Shown piece by piece: positions 47,230 to 58,449 of a stretch of 64,000 nucleotides of DNA. The translations under genes were made by a program, and so were the position numbers. Source of the stretch: Dastarcus helophoroides. Lineage: Eukaryota; Arthropoda; Insecta; Coleoptera; Bothrideridae. Positions within the stretch are counted from its first letter, which is position 1, and every line of letters starts with the position of its first letter. Below the pieces are notes generated by a model. It ran no database searches and had not been told where the DNA came from. It worked only from the letters and a program-made list of their open reading frames with translations. Where the stretch lies: NCBI GenBank assembly GCA_028583605.1, contig CM053333.1, positions 15,418,638 through 15,482,637 on the forward strand, written 5' to 3'.

Positions 47230-48417
47230 TGAATTATTTGCAATGTTGCCGCCTCAAAACAGATAATTTGTCTTATTTTTGATTACGATATTTTATTCTT
47301 TTAATGATTTTCTTAATATTAAATTATGTTATTGTCCTATTTCTACTGTTTTTTAGTTATTTGCATTTTAATTTTAAAATCGTAAATTACAACTTTTCAA
47401 ATTTTTCTTATTTATTTTTTTTTAGTTTCTGCATAGAAAATATCCGACAGTTTATCTCAACTTATATTAGTAATTATAACATAAATAAGCGATATATTTT
47501 GGTTATAATGATTTAAATAAGTATTTTTTGCAATATTAATAAATATAGCAAATTCTATAACAATTCTCAATAATTAATTGCGAAATCGTTTCCACTGAAA
47601 ATATTACTTGCGTTTGGCTAGAACTATTCCGCCCCAACCTCCTAAACCCAGTTAAAATTCATATTCTTGTTATTCAGCTCCATTATCAAATAAATGTTGA
47701 AAATTTGAGAAAAAAGTTCTCGCGGCTGAATAAATCCTATTGCTTTACTACATGATACCAAAGGGAGTTGCATTTAAAATTTTAAATAAAAGACAAATTA
47801 AAGAAGCCAAAAATTTTGAGAAAATCTATAATTCAGATAAAATCGAGAAGAGGCAAAAAGAATTTTAAAGAAAAATATATCCAATTTTGAGGAAAAGGGT
47901 TGAGACTTTTATTAGATACTAAGATCTAAATTTTTTTGAAAAAAAATAAACATTAAATATAGTGAAAATCTTACGAAAAAAGTTAAAATTTAGAAAAAAT
48001 GTTAAGAAATGGAAAACGGCAGATTTTAATAAAATCTTTAAAGTTTCAATATATAATTTACCATTTCAAAGCTTAGCTGGAAATTTTGATTTGGAAAAAG
48101 TATAAATTATTTAAAAAAGTTCTAAGTCAAACGCTTTGTTTGCTTTCAAAAGCGAAAAGTTTCGTTTGCAAAGCGTAAACTGTTTGACGTATTTCAATTT
48201 TCGCTTGCTTTTGAATTGAATGTTTCGCTTGGTTCTGAAAACTTCAAAAGTAGTTTTCGAAAACGTCAAAAGTTCTCAAAATTTATTGAAAGTTGAATCG
48301 ATTTTGCTTGGAATTCGCAGTGCAGGAATTAAAATTCAGTAAGCGGCAATTCATTTAGGTTATTAAAGTTCTTAGCGTTGTTACAAGTAATTAAAATAAT
48401 TAGTTGTAGGTGGTACA
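47230..48417. other. non-coding stretch with a GTCAAAC palindrome
   Basis: 47790-48110 is AAATTT-type low-complexity. At 48126-48188 an imperfect inverted repeat pairs GTCAAACGCTTTG with CAAAGCGTAAACTGTTTGAC, followed by more TTTCGCTTG words to about 48290. This may be a decayed DNA-transposon end. No gene. Confidence 0.4.
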
Positions 48418-48561
48418 ATGGCAAGTTTAAGAGTGTTTGCTATCAAACTGATGTTTGTGTTTCTTTTGGGTCGATTATCGCACTACGTACGGAATAGGGT
48501 ATGGATTTTCTTACTTCAAAATTTGGCCCTTTTAGAGAGGTTGATAATTGACGGAGAATGA
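48418..48561 (+). CDS. possible small secreted or membrane peptide, 47 aa (unidentified)
   Basis: ATG 48418 in a fair context (TACAATGG) opens 47 codons beginning MASLRVFAIKLMFVFLLGRL, which looks like a signal peptide or anchor, and ends TGA. GTATGG at 48498-48503 could be a donor site, in which case only about 27 codons would be coding. No homologue is recognised and AT-rich DNA yields hydrophobic frames by chance, so this is only a candidate. Confidence 0.15.
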   Translation: MASLRVFAIKLMFVFLLGRLSHYVRNRVWIFLLQNLALLERLIIDGE

Positions 48562-49499
48562 TAGAAATTCCTAGGATGTTGCTGCAATATTTTTTGTTTG
48601 TAAACATTGAAGTTGAAATGTGTTAAAGTATTAAATATTTAATTATTATAAAGCTTGCTTTTTTGTATTAACTTTTGACATACAAAGACGATGACTGTAA
48701 TAAATAAATGGATAAAAAATAATAAAAAACACAATATGCGTATATTTCTCAATAGGAAAAGTGAAAGCAATTCACCTTTTAGGTTATGCAACGTTGTCAT
48801 CCTCATTTAAGCGGAATTGTCCTGATTCCGTATTATCTGTATTATCTCGCCTCTGCTTGGAGCAACAAAAAACTTTTGAGAATGCAAGCACTGATAGGGA
48901 GTACTATTTATAATTCCCCCATTGAATGTTTAAAGGCTTTCGAAATCTAACTTAAAATTTTTGAAATTAATTCTGGCCTTTCCAGAATCCATCAGCTTTT
49001 GTTAACTTAGATGGTGTTTCATAACTAATTTAATTTTCGATTTTTAAAAAATTCTGGGTTTAAACATGAAATTTTTACTATTTATATTCAAAAATTTCAA
49101 CCACTTTTTGGTTATATTTTGTCTTAAGTTTCTTTTTTTCTCACAAGATCCAGTTTAAACTTACCATGCTTTCCTAAAATTTGGATGTAATCAAAATATT
49201 TACTTTTCTTGAAACTCTGAGACTTGTTTGGAAAATTTGTACACGAATTTTTTTAATTTCGATTCAAAACCTAAATTTCAGATATTCTCTGTATAAAATT
49301 TTAAATAAAATTCTAAAATTTAGTTACTTACAAAATTTGAAGTCTAAACCTGAAATTGATTATTTTTGAAAAGTATTTCAATTGTTTCCTTAGTATCCAG
49401 ACTAAAAAAAATCGAATTAATTCGTAATATTTCATCAATTTCGAGTATAGGCTTTACTTTTGGCTCTCAATTAAAAATTTTTTTTTTCTAAATAACTCA
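48562..49499. other. non-coding stretch
   Basis: No gene. From about 48950 an AAATTT-type mosaic begins and continues past 49500. Confidence 0.45.
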
Positions 49500-49765
49500 A
49501 TCAAAAGGTCCTAAAAAATGGGTTAAGATTTAATAAAATGGTCTTAAAATTCGTAATTCTCGCACCAAAAAAACATAAAACTTTCAATTTTCGCACTACC
49601 AAAACTTTTTCAGTTATTGAGAAATTTTGGAATAAAATTTAAACTTTGAATACGTTGTATCGCTTAAACCAGCGACATTGGCATAAGACATGCTAAGCTC
49701 AATCATAATATTTTGGTGTCTATTACCTCCAGTTAAGTGTTGGTTCGTTTTTTCCTACTTACCCT
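49500..49765 (-). mobile_element. single arm of the TACAGGGTGAGT foldback family
   Basis: On the minus strand it reads TACAGGGTAAGTAGG, then GACACCAAAATATTATGATT, GGTTTAAGCGATACAACG and GGTGCGAGAATTACGAATTTT. The same ordered blocks occur in the inner foldback at 54161-54820. The partner arm is not visible here. Confidence 0.6.
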
Positions 49766-49769
49766 GTAC

Positions 49770-51305
49770 ATTTTTGTCAAAATCACTAATTTTTTCAAAT
49801 TCATTATTAGGAATTGAAGACTGGAATTTTCAAAAAATTTTCAGTTTATATTATTTTTTTTTAAATTTAGCATTTCTCAAAGTTACAAGTGTTTAAATTT
49901 AAAGGCCCGAAAATAATAAATAATTTGCCTAAAATTTATATTTTAAACTAAAAATGACTTTCCACAAGTTTAATTTTACAATTAAGGTTATACTTTTTTT
50001 TCGTAATTTTTACTTTATTATTAAAACAAACTCTTTGGTTGAATCCCCATTTTTTTCTAAAATTTCGATATTAAAAGTCGGAAAGTGAAATTTTCTCAAG
50101 TAAAATTTAACATTAATATCAAAATACTCACTGTATTCTTCAAGTTTAACTTCTCATTATTTATTAAATTTAGCGTTTAAATTTAAAATATCGGTCTTTT
50201 TAGTTTCAGGTTAAGACCTGATAGCTTTTTTAAATTTCTGTTAAAAATGCGCCTTTTTATTTTTCAAAATTTCGGATTTAAATTTAATTTTTATCTTGTA
50301 CAATCTTAAAATGTTTAACAAAATGTTCAGAAATAAATAACGGGTGGCCAACTAAAAAAGGGCGCCGGTTACATCCCATTAACGAGTCATTTCACAGCCT
50401 TGGGTTAAACATTTGAATAAGAAAAGTGGCCCTGAAAAATGCCCGGAAAATATTTTTGAGTTTTTAAAATGACCGCTAGGTAGCGTAATACGTAGGACTA
50501 AATAGAAAATTAGGATTTTCTTAGGATTTTTCTTAATTATAGTATATCAAAAATACAGGTATTGTAATCCTAAAGTAATTTCGGCTTGTTTTTGTTCTAC
50601 ACTTTTTGTTCTATCTCTAAAAATAAAGTAGTGAGCAGACGTCGAAAAAATATTTTTTTTAATACCATTTACTTCAGTTAGTCTGAATGGGGTTTAACAA
50701 ATTTAGTCTCTATAAAAAAATGTTTCATTAGTTTATTGAAAGCACTTTCATATGTTTTTATTTTAAAATTATTGTCGCTGATACAACGTGTTATATAAAA
50801 TGGTAAAAATTTCGCTGCTTTTCTAAAAAAATTGGGTAGAATAGCATGTCAACAGAGAATTAAAATCTATAGATATCAGTTAAAACCGCAATCCGATATC
50901 TTTTGTCTAACCGGAGATATTGGCAAACAAATTTTAAGTTATGACTTATCACATCACTAAGTGTGATGTGATAATTTGGTAAAGTGGTCCCCTTGAAAAA
51001 ATTAACTGCGAAAATAAAACAAAAAATTCAAATCTTTAGGGTTTCAATTGTGTTTATTGCCTGCTCTTTTAACTGAAGTGGTACTTCCGTTTTTATATTC
51101 CTTCATAAAACTAAAAATATATATACAAACGAAGGAGCATTTGACTTGTTAGCCATTTATTTCTAATGCATAAAAATGCCACTGATGCTGCTAAATCTAC
51201 GCGTGCCATACCCCGAGAAACGTAATCAAAGCATACGGTTCACGGAAAATGTGCATTTTTCTGTGTTTAGGAGATAACGTAGAGGTCGCATTGAGTAAAA
51301 TATTG
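49770..51305. other. non-coding; AAATTT-type tract then unassigned DNA
   Basis: 49770-50330 continues the AAATTT-type mosaic. At 50340 CGGGTGGCCAACTAAAAAAG looks like the start of another mariner-type MITE, but no opposite end was found. 50450-51300 has no recognisable feature. Confidence 0.4.
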
Positions 51306-51309
51306 TTGC

Positions 51310-51626
51310 CTGTTATCGGTTCGATAATTAAAACTTCGTGAAATGTAAACACTTTATTTTAAACTTATTTCTGAACACCACAATTATAATTTACTTAACT
51401 ATCAGACTATCTGACTAACTAACTTGATTAACGACAACTACGTATTTATATCCTTCCAGTTTTCTAGAACAAAATCCGTACAGATGATATTATCGCTTGC
51501 GGAAATATTTGGAGAGCTTATCTGCCATATGAGTCATTCTCGCGGGCTCTGCTCATTAACAAATGTTTCTAGAAAATTCCTTACACAATCACTAATACAA
51601 ATTTTATAACTATAATTTGTTATACT
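51310..51626 (-). repeat. probable 3' LTR of the gypsy element
   Basis: Immediately downstream (minus strand) of integrase lies a polypurine tract, AAGAGGGAGGCAG (about 51627-51639), the usual primer site next to a 3' LTR. Beyond it the minus strand shows a TATA-like GGATATAAATACG at 51441-51453 and AATAAA at 51353-51358, in promoter-then-polyA order. The distal limit is estimated; no second LTR is in view for comparison. Confidence 0.5.
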
Positions 51627-51649
51627 GCCTCCCTCTTAAGACATTGCTC

Positions 51650-53701
51650 CGATCAATTACAATCAATCACTTCGCCACTATATTTACACAGTCTATTAAG
51701 GTGTACCAATTTCATCTTAGTCCTGGGGTTGCGGTGAAAAGTGTATACCAAGTCGTTGATCCTCTTCAGCACTTTGTACGGCCCTTCCCAAGATGGCGTG
51801 TACTTTGTCGAAATTCCTTTTCTCAGCTAAGAGTTGTAGGGCCACACCAATTTGCCTTCACTGAAACCACCATGGTTGGCGTTTGCATTGTATATTGTCT
51901 TCATCCGGTTCATCGTCAAGTTGATCTTCGACCGCACCAGGGCATGTATCTCCAATATCGCTTTTCTCAAGCTGTCTACGAAACCTATAGTCTTCCTGGA
52001 GGTATCTCTTGGTGATTCAAACACCAAGTCATACGGAAGTCGCAGTTCTCTCCCAAAGATCACTTTTGTCGTAATCTGACCCATACTTTCATGAGTTGCC
52101 GCGTGATAGGCCATTAAAAACCGTGGTAATTGTCGGTCCCGGTCTTTCTGATGCATGGAAATGACCTTCAAAAAATGTTCCTCCAAGGTCCTGTTAAATC
52201 TTTCCACCATTCCATCAGACTGTGGATGAAGAGGTGTCATTCGAAATTTCTTTATTCCAAGAAAACGGCACATCTCTTGGAAGACTCCCGATTCGAGGTT
52301 TCTTCCTTGGTCGGAGTGTAGATTTATGGGAACACCAAGTCGACAGATGAAGTTGTCTACAAGAACCCTTGCGACTGTAGTAGTCTCCTGGTTCGGTATG
52401 GCGTAAACTTCAGGCCATTTACTGAAATAGTCAATGGTCACCAGGATGTACTTATTTTTATCGTCTGATGCTGGGAATGGTCCTGACATCGAGTGCGGTT
52501 CTTTCAATTAAAGCTCCCACATAATACTGCTTCAGAGCTTCTTTAATTCTTGTACGAGAACCCTTGTATGCAGCGCAGGTGACACATTTCAGACACCACC
52601 GCTTAACTTCCTCCTTGCAATTAATCCAATAGAACCGTTTTTGAATCTTCATAGGGTCTTCTTCATCCTCAGATGTCCACCAAAGGTCCCATTGTACCCC
52701 TCTCAAGAAACCTGTAGAATCTTCTCCTGAAACACCAGCAACTGCAAGTTGACATACTTTTCATCCGCGCTTTTTCATACCCTTTTCAGCACCCCTTCCT
52801 CTACTTGAAGGGAATTTCATTGGGCCCACAGACTTTTGAAAACTAAACTTCTGTCGGAAACTACTTGCCATTCATGTCTATCTCCAGCCTCTTTCCATTT
52901 CAATATGGGTCCGATATCAGCATTGCTCTTCTGTAACTTCTGAAGACCTTCAACAGACCATCCCTCTTCCGACTAGACAGACGTGACCCTTATATCCACT
53001 ATGTCCTCTTGGTCCTCGAGTCATCTGCAGTGTTTGCAGCCCCACAAGGTCTTCTGAACAAAGCTTCAGCGTTATTATGCTGTCGTCTTGGTCGATGGTG
53101 CACCCTTAAATGATACGATACTATTGAAGCCTTTCCAACCATCTAGCCATCTGCCCCTTTGCGTTCTTTATTCGGAATAACCAAGAAAGCGCCGAATGAT
53201 CTGTCCTGATGAGAAATATTTGTCCATACAAATACTACGGAAGTGTTCCAGGACCTTCACTATCGCAACAAGTTGCTTTACCGTAATGCAATAGTTTCTC
53301 TTCGGCTTTCTCAGGATCTTGATGTAATATTCAATAACTCTTTCCTCGCCGCCTTAAACTTGGGACAACACAGCCTCAATGCCGACGTTGCAGGCATCTG
53401 TGTCTAACACGAACTTCCCATTGTGCTAAAGATAGGCCAAGATAGGGCTTGTGCACAAGGCAGATTTCAGTTTTCGGAAAGGGGTTTTACAATCAGGAGT
53501 CCAGACATAGAACGTTCTTCCTTCCGTTAGTCGGTGTAACGGAGCAGCGATGATCACGAAATTTTTCACAAATCTTTTGTAATAGGTGCATAACCCCAGG
53601 AGGCTCCTCAATTCATGTTTATCTTTGGGTCTTGGCCAGTCACGAATTGCTTGCGTCTCGCATGCCAGAGTAACCATGGCTCCTGTGTACACTGTTGCCT
53701 G
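51650..53701 (-). pseudogene. gypsy pol remnant: protease end, RT tail, RNase H, integrase
   Basis: From 53701 downward the minus strand reads VQATVYTGAMVTLA, a protease core in which the usual D of DTGA is Y, then jumps directly to AIRDWPRPKDKHELRSLLGL and CTYYKRFV, the RT tail; the catalytic RT domain is deleted between them. RNase H follows (FVLDTDACNVGIEAVLSQ near 53410-53360) with shifts, then the integrase zinc-binding block FYWINCKEEVKRWCLKCVTC (52650-52590). The integrase core is intact in one frame at 51827-52507: TIDYFSKWPEVY, LHSDQGRNLES and DGMVERFNRTLEEH carry the D, D and E. A GPY-type end, WEGPYKVLKRINDLVYTF, lies near 51790-51730. Frame breaks are frequent outside the core. 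Confidence 0.88.
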
Positions 53702-53703
53702 TA

Positions 53704-55266
53704 CAGGGTGAGCGAAACTCGATGTCACGTCGCTATTATAAGAAAGGGAAAAGCGATATAAGAAATCTGAAAAGACATTCTTACATTGGATTGAATAAGG
53801 TCCATTTTGAGCTAAATTTGCATATTTTTTCAGGTTTGAAAACCAAAGTAATGACGTCTTTGAATTTTTTTTCTCCAGAAACGTTCCTATATTTTTATAA
53901 ATTTAAAAAGAGCTAATTTTTATAAACAAATTTTAAAAACAAAAAAATTTAATATCTTTTTGCGTTAAAAAGTTATAAGCAAATTTATCGTAAAAAATGT
54001 TTTATTAAAAATTCGCAGTTGGTACGATTTAATCAAATAGCCTTTGGAAACAAATCTATTAAATATTTTCAGGTTTGGAATAACATGTTTGGGGTACCTC
54101 AGAGAGTATTCACCTGCTCTTTTAGGGTTCTTCTGAAATTTCCAATAAACTAATAAATAATAAAGAGTGAATAAAGAATGGGCTAACGCAAAATTGGAAA
54201 AAACACCAAAATATTACGATTGAGCTCAACATACCTTCCACTAATGTGAATGGTTTAAGAGATACAGGGCGTTAAAAGTTTAAATCTAATTCTGAAATTT
54301 CTCAATACTTGAAAAAGTTTTGGTGCCATAAATTCATTATTTTAATCTAGTAATATCTACGCCTTACGAAAATCATAAAAAAATACATTGAAACCTTTAA
54401 ATGCAAATACATAAAAAACTGTTAGCTTTAGACGACTTGAACAAGAGTACCTTTTCTTTGTAAAATTATTCGTTCTTTTATGTTGTCTACTTGTTTTAGG
54501 TATAACTCAACAGATAAAAAAAATATGTTGTAATTTACGTAAATGATTATATAAATTAGCGCCCTCAAGGTCAACATCAATATAAATTCAAAATTCGTAA
54601 TTCTCGCACCATAAAACATAAAATTTTTAAATAATAAATTAAGAGCATCAAAACTTTCTCAATTATTAAAAAATTTCAGAACAAAATTTAAATTTTGAAC
54701 GTCCTGTATCGCTTAAACCAGTCACATTGGTATAAAGCATATTCAGCTCAATCGTGATATTTTGGTGTCTAGTATCTTCATTTTAATGCAATGCTGGCCC
54801 ATTCTTTCTAACTCACCCTGTAAATATTTTACGTGGACATTTTTTAAAATCAAATGGCAATAAAAAATGTTTGTCAACCATTAGTTTAATTATTGACAGA
54901 TGCCACTATAATTTGATTTTTGATTTATTGCATTTCCAGAGGCTATTTGTTTAAATCGTAGTAGATAAAGAATTTTTGATAATATCCTTTTTTTACAATA
55001 AAATTGCATTTAACTTTTTAACCAAAAATGATACCAAATTTTAAAAAAAAAAATTTGTTTAAAAAAATTACCTCTATTTAAATATGCAGAAATACATGTA
55101 TGTTTCTGCAAAAAAAAGTTCAATGGCGGTTTCCAAATCTAGAAAAATATGCAAATTTGACTTAAAATGGAGCTTATTCATCCCACTTAAGAACCTTTCT
55201 TCGGATTTTTTTTATATTGTTTTTCCTTTTCTTATAATAGAGCTGAGACGCGTTTTGCTCACCCTG
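53704..55266. mobile_element. TACAGGGTGAGC foldback inserted at a TA in the gypsy protease
   Basis: CAGGGTGAGC (53704) and GCTCACCCTG (ending 55266) are flanked by TA (53702-53703 and 55267-55268). Inverted arms of about 200 bp share TATTATAAGAAA, GGTCCATTTTGAG/AGCTCCATTTTAAG and AAATTTGCATATTTTT. Taking one TA as the target puts the gypsy codons either side back in register, which confirms the limits. No coding potential. A related foldback is nested in its centre. Confidence 0.88.
54161..54820. mobile_element. inner foldback of a related TACAGGGTGAGT family
   Basis: Blocks GAATGGGCTAACGC, ACACCAAAATATTACGATTG, GGTTTAAGAGATACAGGGCG and AAAAAGTTTTGGTGC in the left arm (54175-54335) recur inverted in the right arm (54815-54640). 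The right end is ACTCACCCTG then TA (54821). The left end is eroded (AAGAGTGA near 54163). The 49.5-kb arm belongs to the same family. Confidence 0.75.
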
Positions 55267-55269
55267 TAC

Positions 55270-55990
55270 ATTCCTTCCAGTTATGCTGGCTTCCACCACC
55301 AAACTCTCCTTGGTCCTTTTTATATGTTTGATAGGAAGAGTTTTGGGGGCTGGTTGGTCAATATTAGCCAGTGAGTGCCCCTTCTCGCAGACTGATTTTT
55401 GTTTTCTTAGGGTTGGTCAACTTCTGGGGAGTTGACCTGCAGTCCTTCTTAAAGTGCCCCGGTTTGCCACAACTGTAACATTTTATGCTTCTGCTGGATC
55501 TACTTTTAGGAGCTCCCAGCAGTTCTTTGATGATCGGGTTTATTTCCTTCGTTTTATTTATGTTAGCGCTTATGATGTTCGCTAGACCGGGGCCATTCGC
55601 ATTCTCTTCGATGTTGGTCTTCCTTATTCTTCGTGATGCTGCTAGCTCTGAAATCTTGTAAGCAGTTTCAACCTCCAAGGCTCTAATCAGTGCCTGCGTG
55701 AAGTTCCAGAAAGTCGCTTGGTGCTGTTAGGTAGGCCACATATGCCAATCTTTTCACGTCAGCCTCAAATTCTTGTAGCGTTTTACCACTTTTCTGCCTT
55801 CTGACCAGCAGTTGCGACTGGACAACTTGTTGCCAATGATGGTCCTTAAATCTCAGCTCTAAAGCTAGATCTTCGTACTTAATTTGTTCATAATCAGAGA
55901 GATTTCGGAGCAGTTCCAGAGCTTCTCCGCTTGAAATTTGGGCAATAACGCATGGAAAACACCAAAAAAGTAATGAAATAAACGATCTCT
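55270..55990 (-). pseudogene. gypsy gag with CCHC zinc knuckle and start of protease
   Basis: On the minus strand the protein enters at about 55960 with SSGEALELLRNLSDYEQIKY, then ELRFKDHHWQQVVQSQLLVR and KTLQEFEADVKRLAYVAYLT, a Ty3/gypsy Gag capsid C-terminal region. After a frame break near 55700 the next frame reads MEVETAYKISELAASRRIRK and the zinc knuckle CYSCGKPGHFKKDC at about 55478-55437, then a basic tail. The start of protease (SLVVEASITGRN) ends at 55269, where the foldback insertion interrupts it. The N-terminal part of Gag is missing. Confidence 0.85.
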
Positions 55991-58053
55991 CTTTAGTCAG
56001 TCATTTTCCGTGCGGAAATTATTTTAATTGTTCAAATTGCATTGACGATAGTGTAGTATATTAATGAAATGAAGAACCCAATTTATTTTAGCAGTAACTA
56101 AGTAAAATAATAATTTTTTAATTCTTAAATTTGCATTCAAACAGCAGTAGTACAGAGTTTTTCTTTTGGTTGTTTATTTAGGGATTTTTAGCAGTAAGTT
56201 GCCCATACCGACAAAGTTTAAGCCGCCCTGCTGGTGTTATTAAAGGCACTGGAAGATTGATACATATTTTATTAAAGGATGTAAAAAAAAAGAAAAGCAT
56301 GAGATAATAGTACTACAAGCAGCAATCACCAATTTTTTTACTAAGAAGGCAAACGACCAATTAAATGTTCTGTATTAAACAGTTAAACGTGCCGAAAGTT
56401 GAAAATATGTAGAACTGTAACCATAGACTAGCTTCGTAATCTTTGCAATTAAGATCTAATTTTTATTAGATTCTAATGAAATTAGACTTAAATTGCATCC
56501 TAAAAAACTTGTTAGTATTCGTATATATTTTATTAACCCATTCATACCCAGAAACAAAAGTAACTAAAAATTTTATATTTTAAAGCTGAAATTTTAACGA
56601 AAAGTAAAGTTTTGGAAAATGCCAAAATTTCGAGAAATAGCGCAGCATTTGTTCAGAAAAACGTCTATATCTCGAAACACAAACCTATAAATTTAGATAA
56701 AAAAATTCTAAACCTTGAACTCGTCTCAAATTTTCGACCTTTATTTTGAGAATTTTTACTTTCAAACGAAAAAGTTTCTTGAAATTTCAAAGTTAAAACC
56801 TCTATTAGGTGCCTCTTAAGATTTTAGTAAAACAATGAAAAGCTCAAGATGTTTTTCTTATTAAAGTGAGTTTTTGGAAATTTTGTATCCGAAGTGTAGA
56901 CTTACATTCGAATTTTAGGAAAAACGTGAGATTTAGAGCAAACCTTTAAACTAATGATAACAAATTTAAGTTTTGGCACAAAATTTAAAGAAAAACGAAA
57001 AAATCATTAAAACAAATCAAAAAGATATTTTTATCATTTAAAAACTCATTTCCCTTGGGAGTTTTGATAACGTTTTGCTAAGTAGTTTAATGTTTGCAAA
57101 GAGTTGAAATTTTCAGATGAAAGAAGAAATTTTTACCATTTCTGAAAAAAAAATAAGGCCCAAAGAACGACAAACGTTTCTGCATATTAATGAGGTTTAA
57201 GTTCCCTTTATAACAACAGTTATCTCCCCCAATTTTAAATTACGCGGGTAAATTTATAATCAATAATCGCTGTATGTATGGTTGCAGATGGTCAGGGGGC
57301 ATTCGCGCTTATATTTTTTACATCTTTAATTAGAAGTTGTGTATATTAATGATAGATGAGTTTTGCATAGCTGTGGTTTAACATCACGATTTATATTTTT
57401 ATTTAAGTATTATATGCCTTTAAAATAAAATATGACGTAACTGCACAGACAACCTTAAATACACTACGCAGACATTTTGGTTACATATCCCTATATGGCA
57501 TCTACTTAACTAAAATGTGATTATGGCGCTAAATTTTAATGATTTAAATAAGTAAGTAATATTTCCAATTAAATACTCCTACCAAAAGCAATTTCATAAT
57601 TTGCCAAAAGCACCGAAAAGGAAAAGGAAATTAATAACACGGCTTAGCTGGTTATAAGTATCTTTTTACAAAATTTAATTTTCTAATGATATTATTTCAT
57701 TAGTCGACACCACTTTAATGGAAACTATAAAGTATCTTAAAACTCTATCGATTTCGATTATTATAGGAGCAGACAGCATTTAATGGGTCAAGAAAATTTC
57801 GCTCCCTGAATTGAAATTCTAAACCTGACACAAGTATTGTATTTCATAAAATTGAAAGAAAAATTTTGTCTTCCAGGGTAAAATGTTTTATTTTAAAGGG
57901 AGAAAAGTTGGGGTGTTGCAGTCGGAGTATTTAGATGATATTGAGGCAAAGTTGCTTAAATGAAATTCAAATTTAACAGCAGCTTTTACGGCGTAAAACG
58001 TAAATAGAGTAATATGTTACCTGCTTTCTCAGACGCTTCCTAACACTTCGCAA
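55991..58053. other. non-coding stretch
   Basis: 56560-57160 is AAATTT-type low-complexity. The remainder has no ORF, RNA or repeat I can support. Confidence 0.45.
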
Positions 58054-58079
58054 ATATATATATATATATATATATATAT
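58054..58079. repeat. (AT)n microsatellite
   Basis: About 13 consecutive AT units following CGCAA; the only clean dinucleotide array of this length in the window. Confidence 0.95.
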
Positions 58080-58449
58080 TCGAGAAGGGCAATAAAATTG
58101 TCGTGCTGCTGTATATTGATTTCACTGTTATACCCAGAAGCCGTCAAACGTTTAATTGCAATCATTCACAATTGAAAGGGAAACACAAAAGGAAAGTGTC
58201 CGTAATTAAGACTATTAGTTAGCTCCCAATCGGCGTATGATAAAAGTTTTAAATTTTTTAAAAGAGCTTCATAACTTCGAGACATATTTAAGTTTAATGC
58301 TCTAAAAGTGTTTTAAAAAGTACAAAGAGACATTTTGGGTTAAAGTTTGACCCATTTTTATTTAAGAAGTCAAATGCACTTAACTCTATAATTTAGCTAG
58401 CTTCAACTTCTAGGTAATTTCGAGAATTTTTGAATAATGAGTGATGGTT

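Larger units (their letters stand above)
51310..55990 (-). mobile_element. Ty3/gypsy LTR retrotransposon remnant
   Basis: Gag, protease, the end of reverse transcriptase, RNase H and integrase follow in gypsy order on the minus strand, then a polypurine tract and probable 3' LTR. The 5' LTR and primer binding site are missing. Most of RT is deleted, and a foldback element of 1.56 kb sits in the protease region. Confidence 0.85.
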
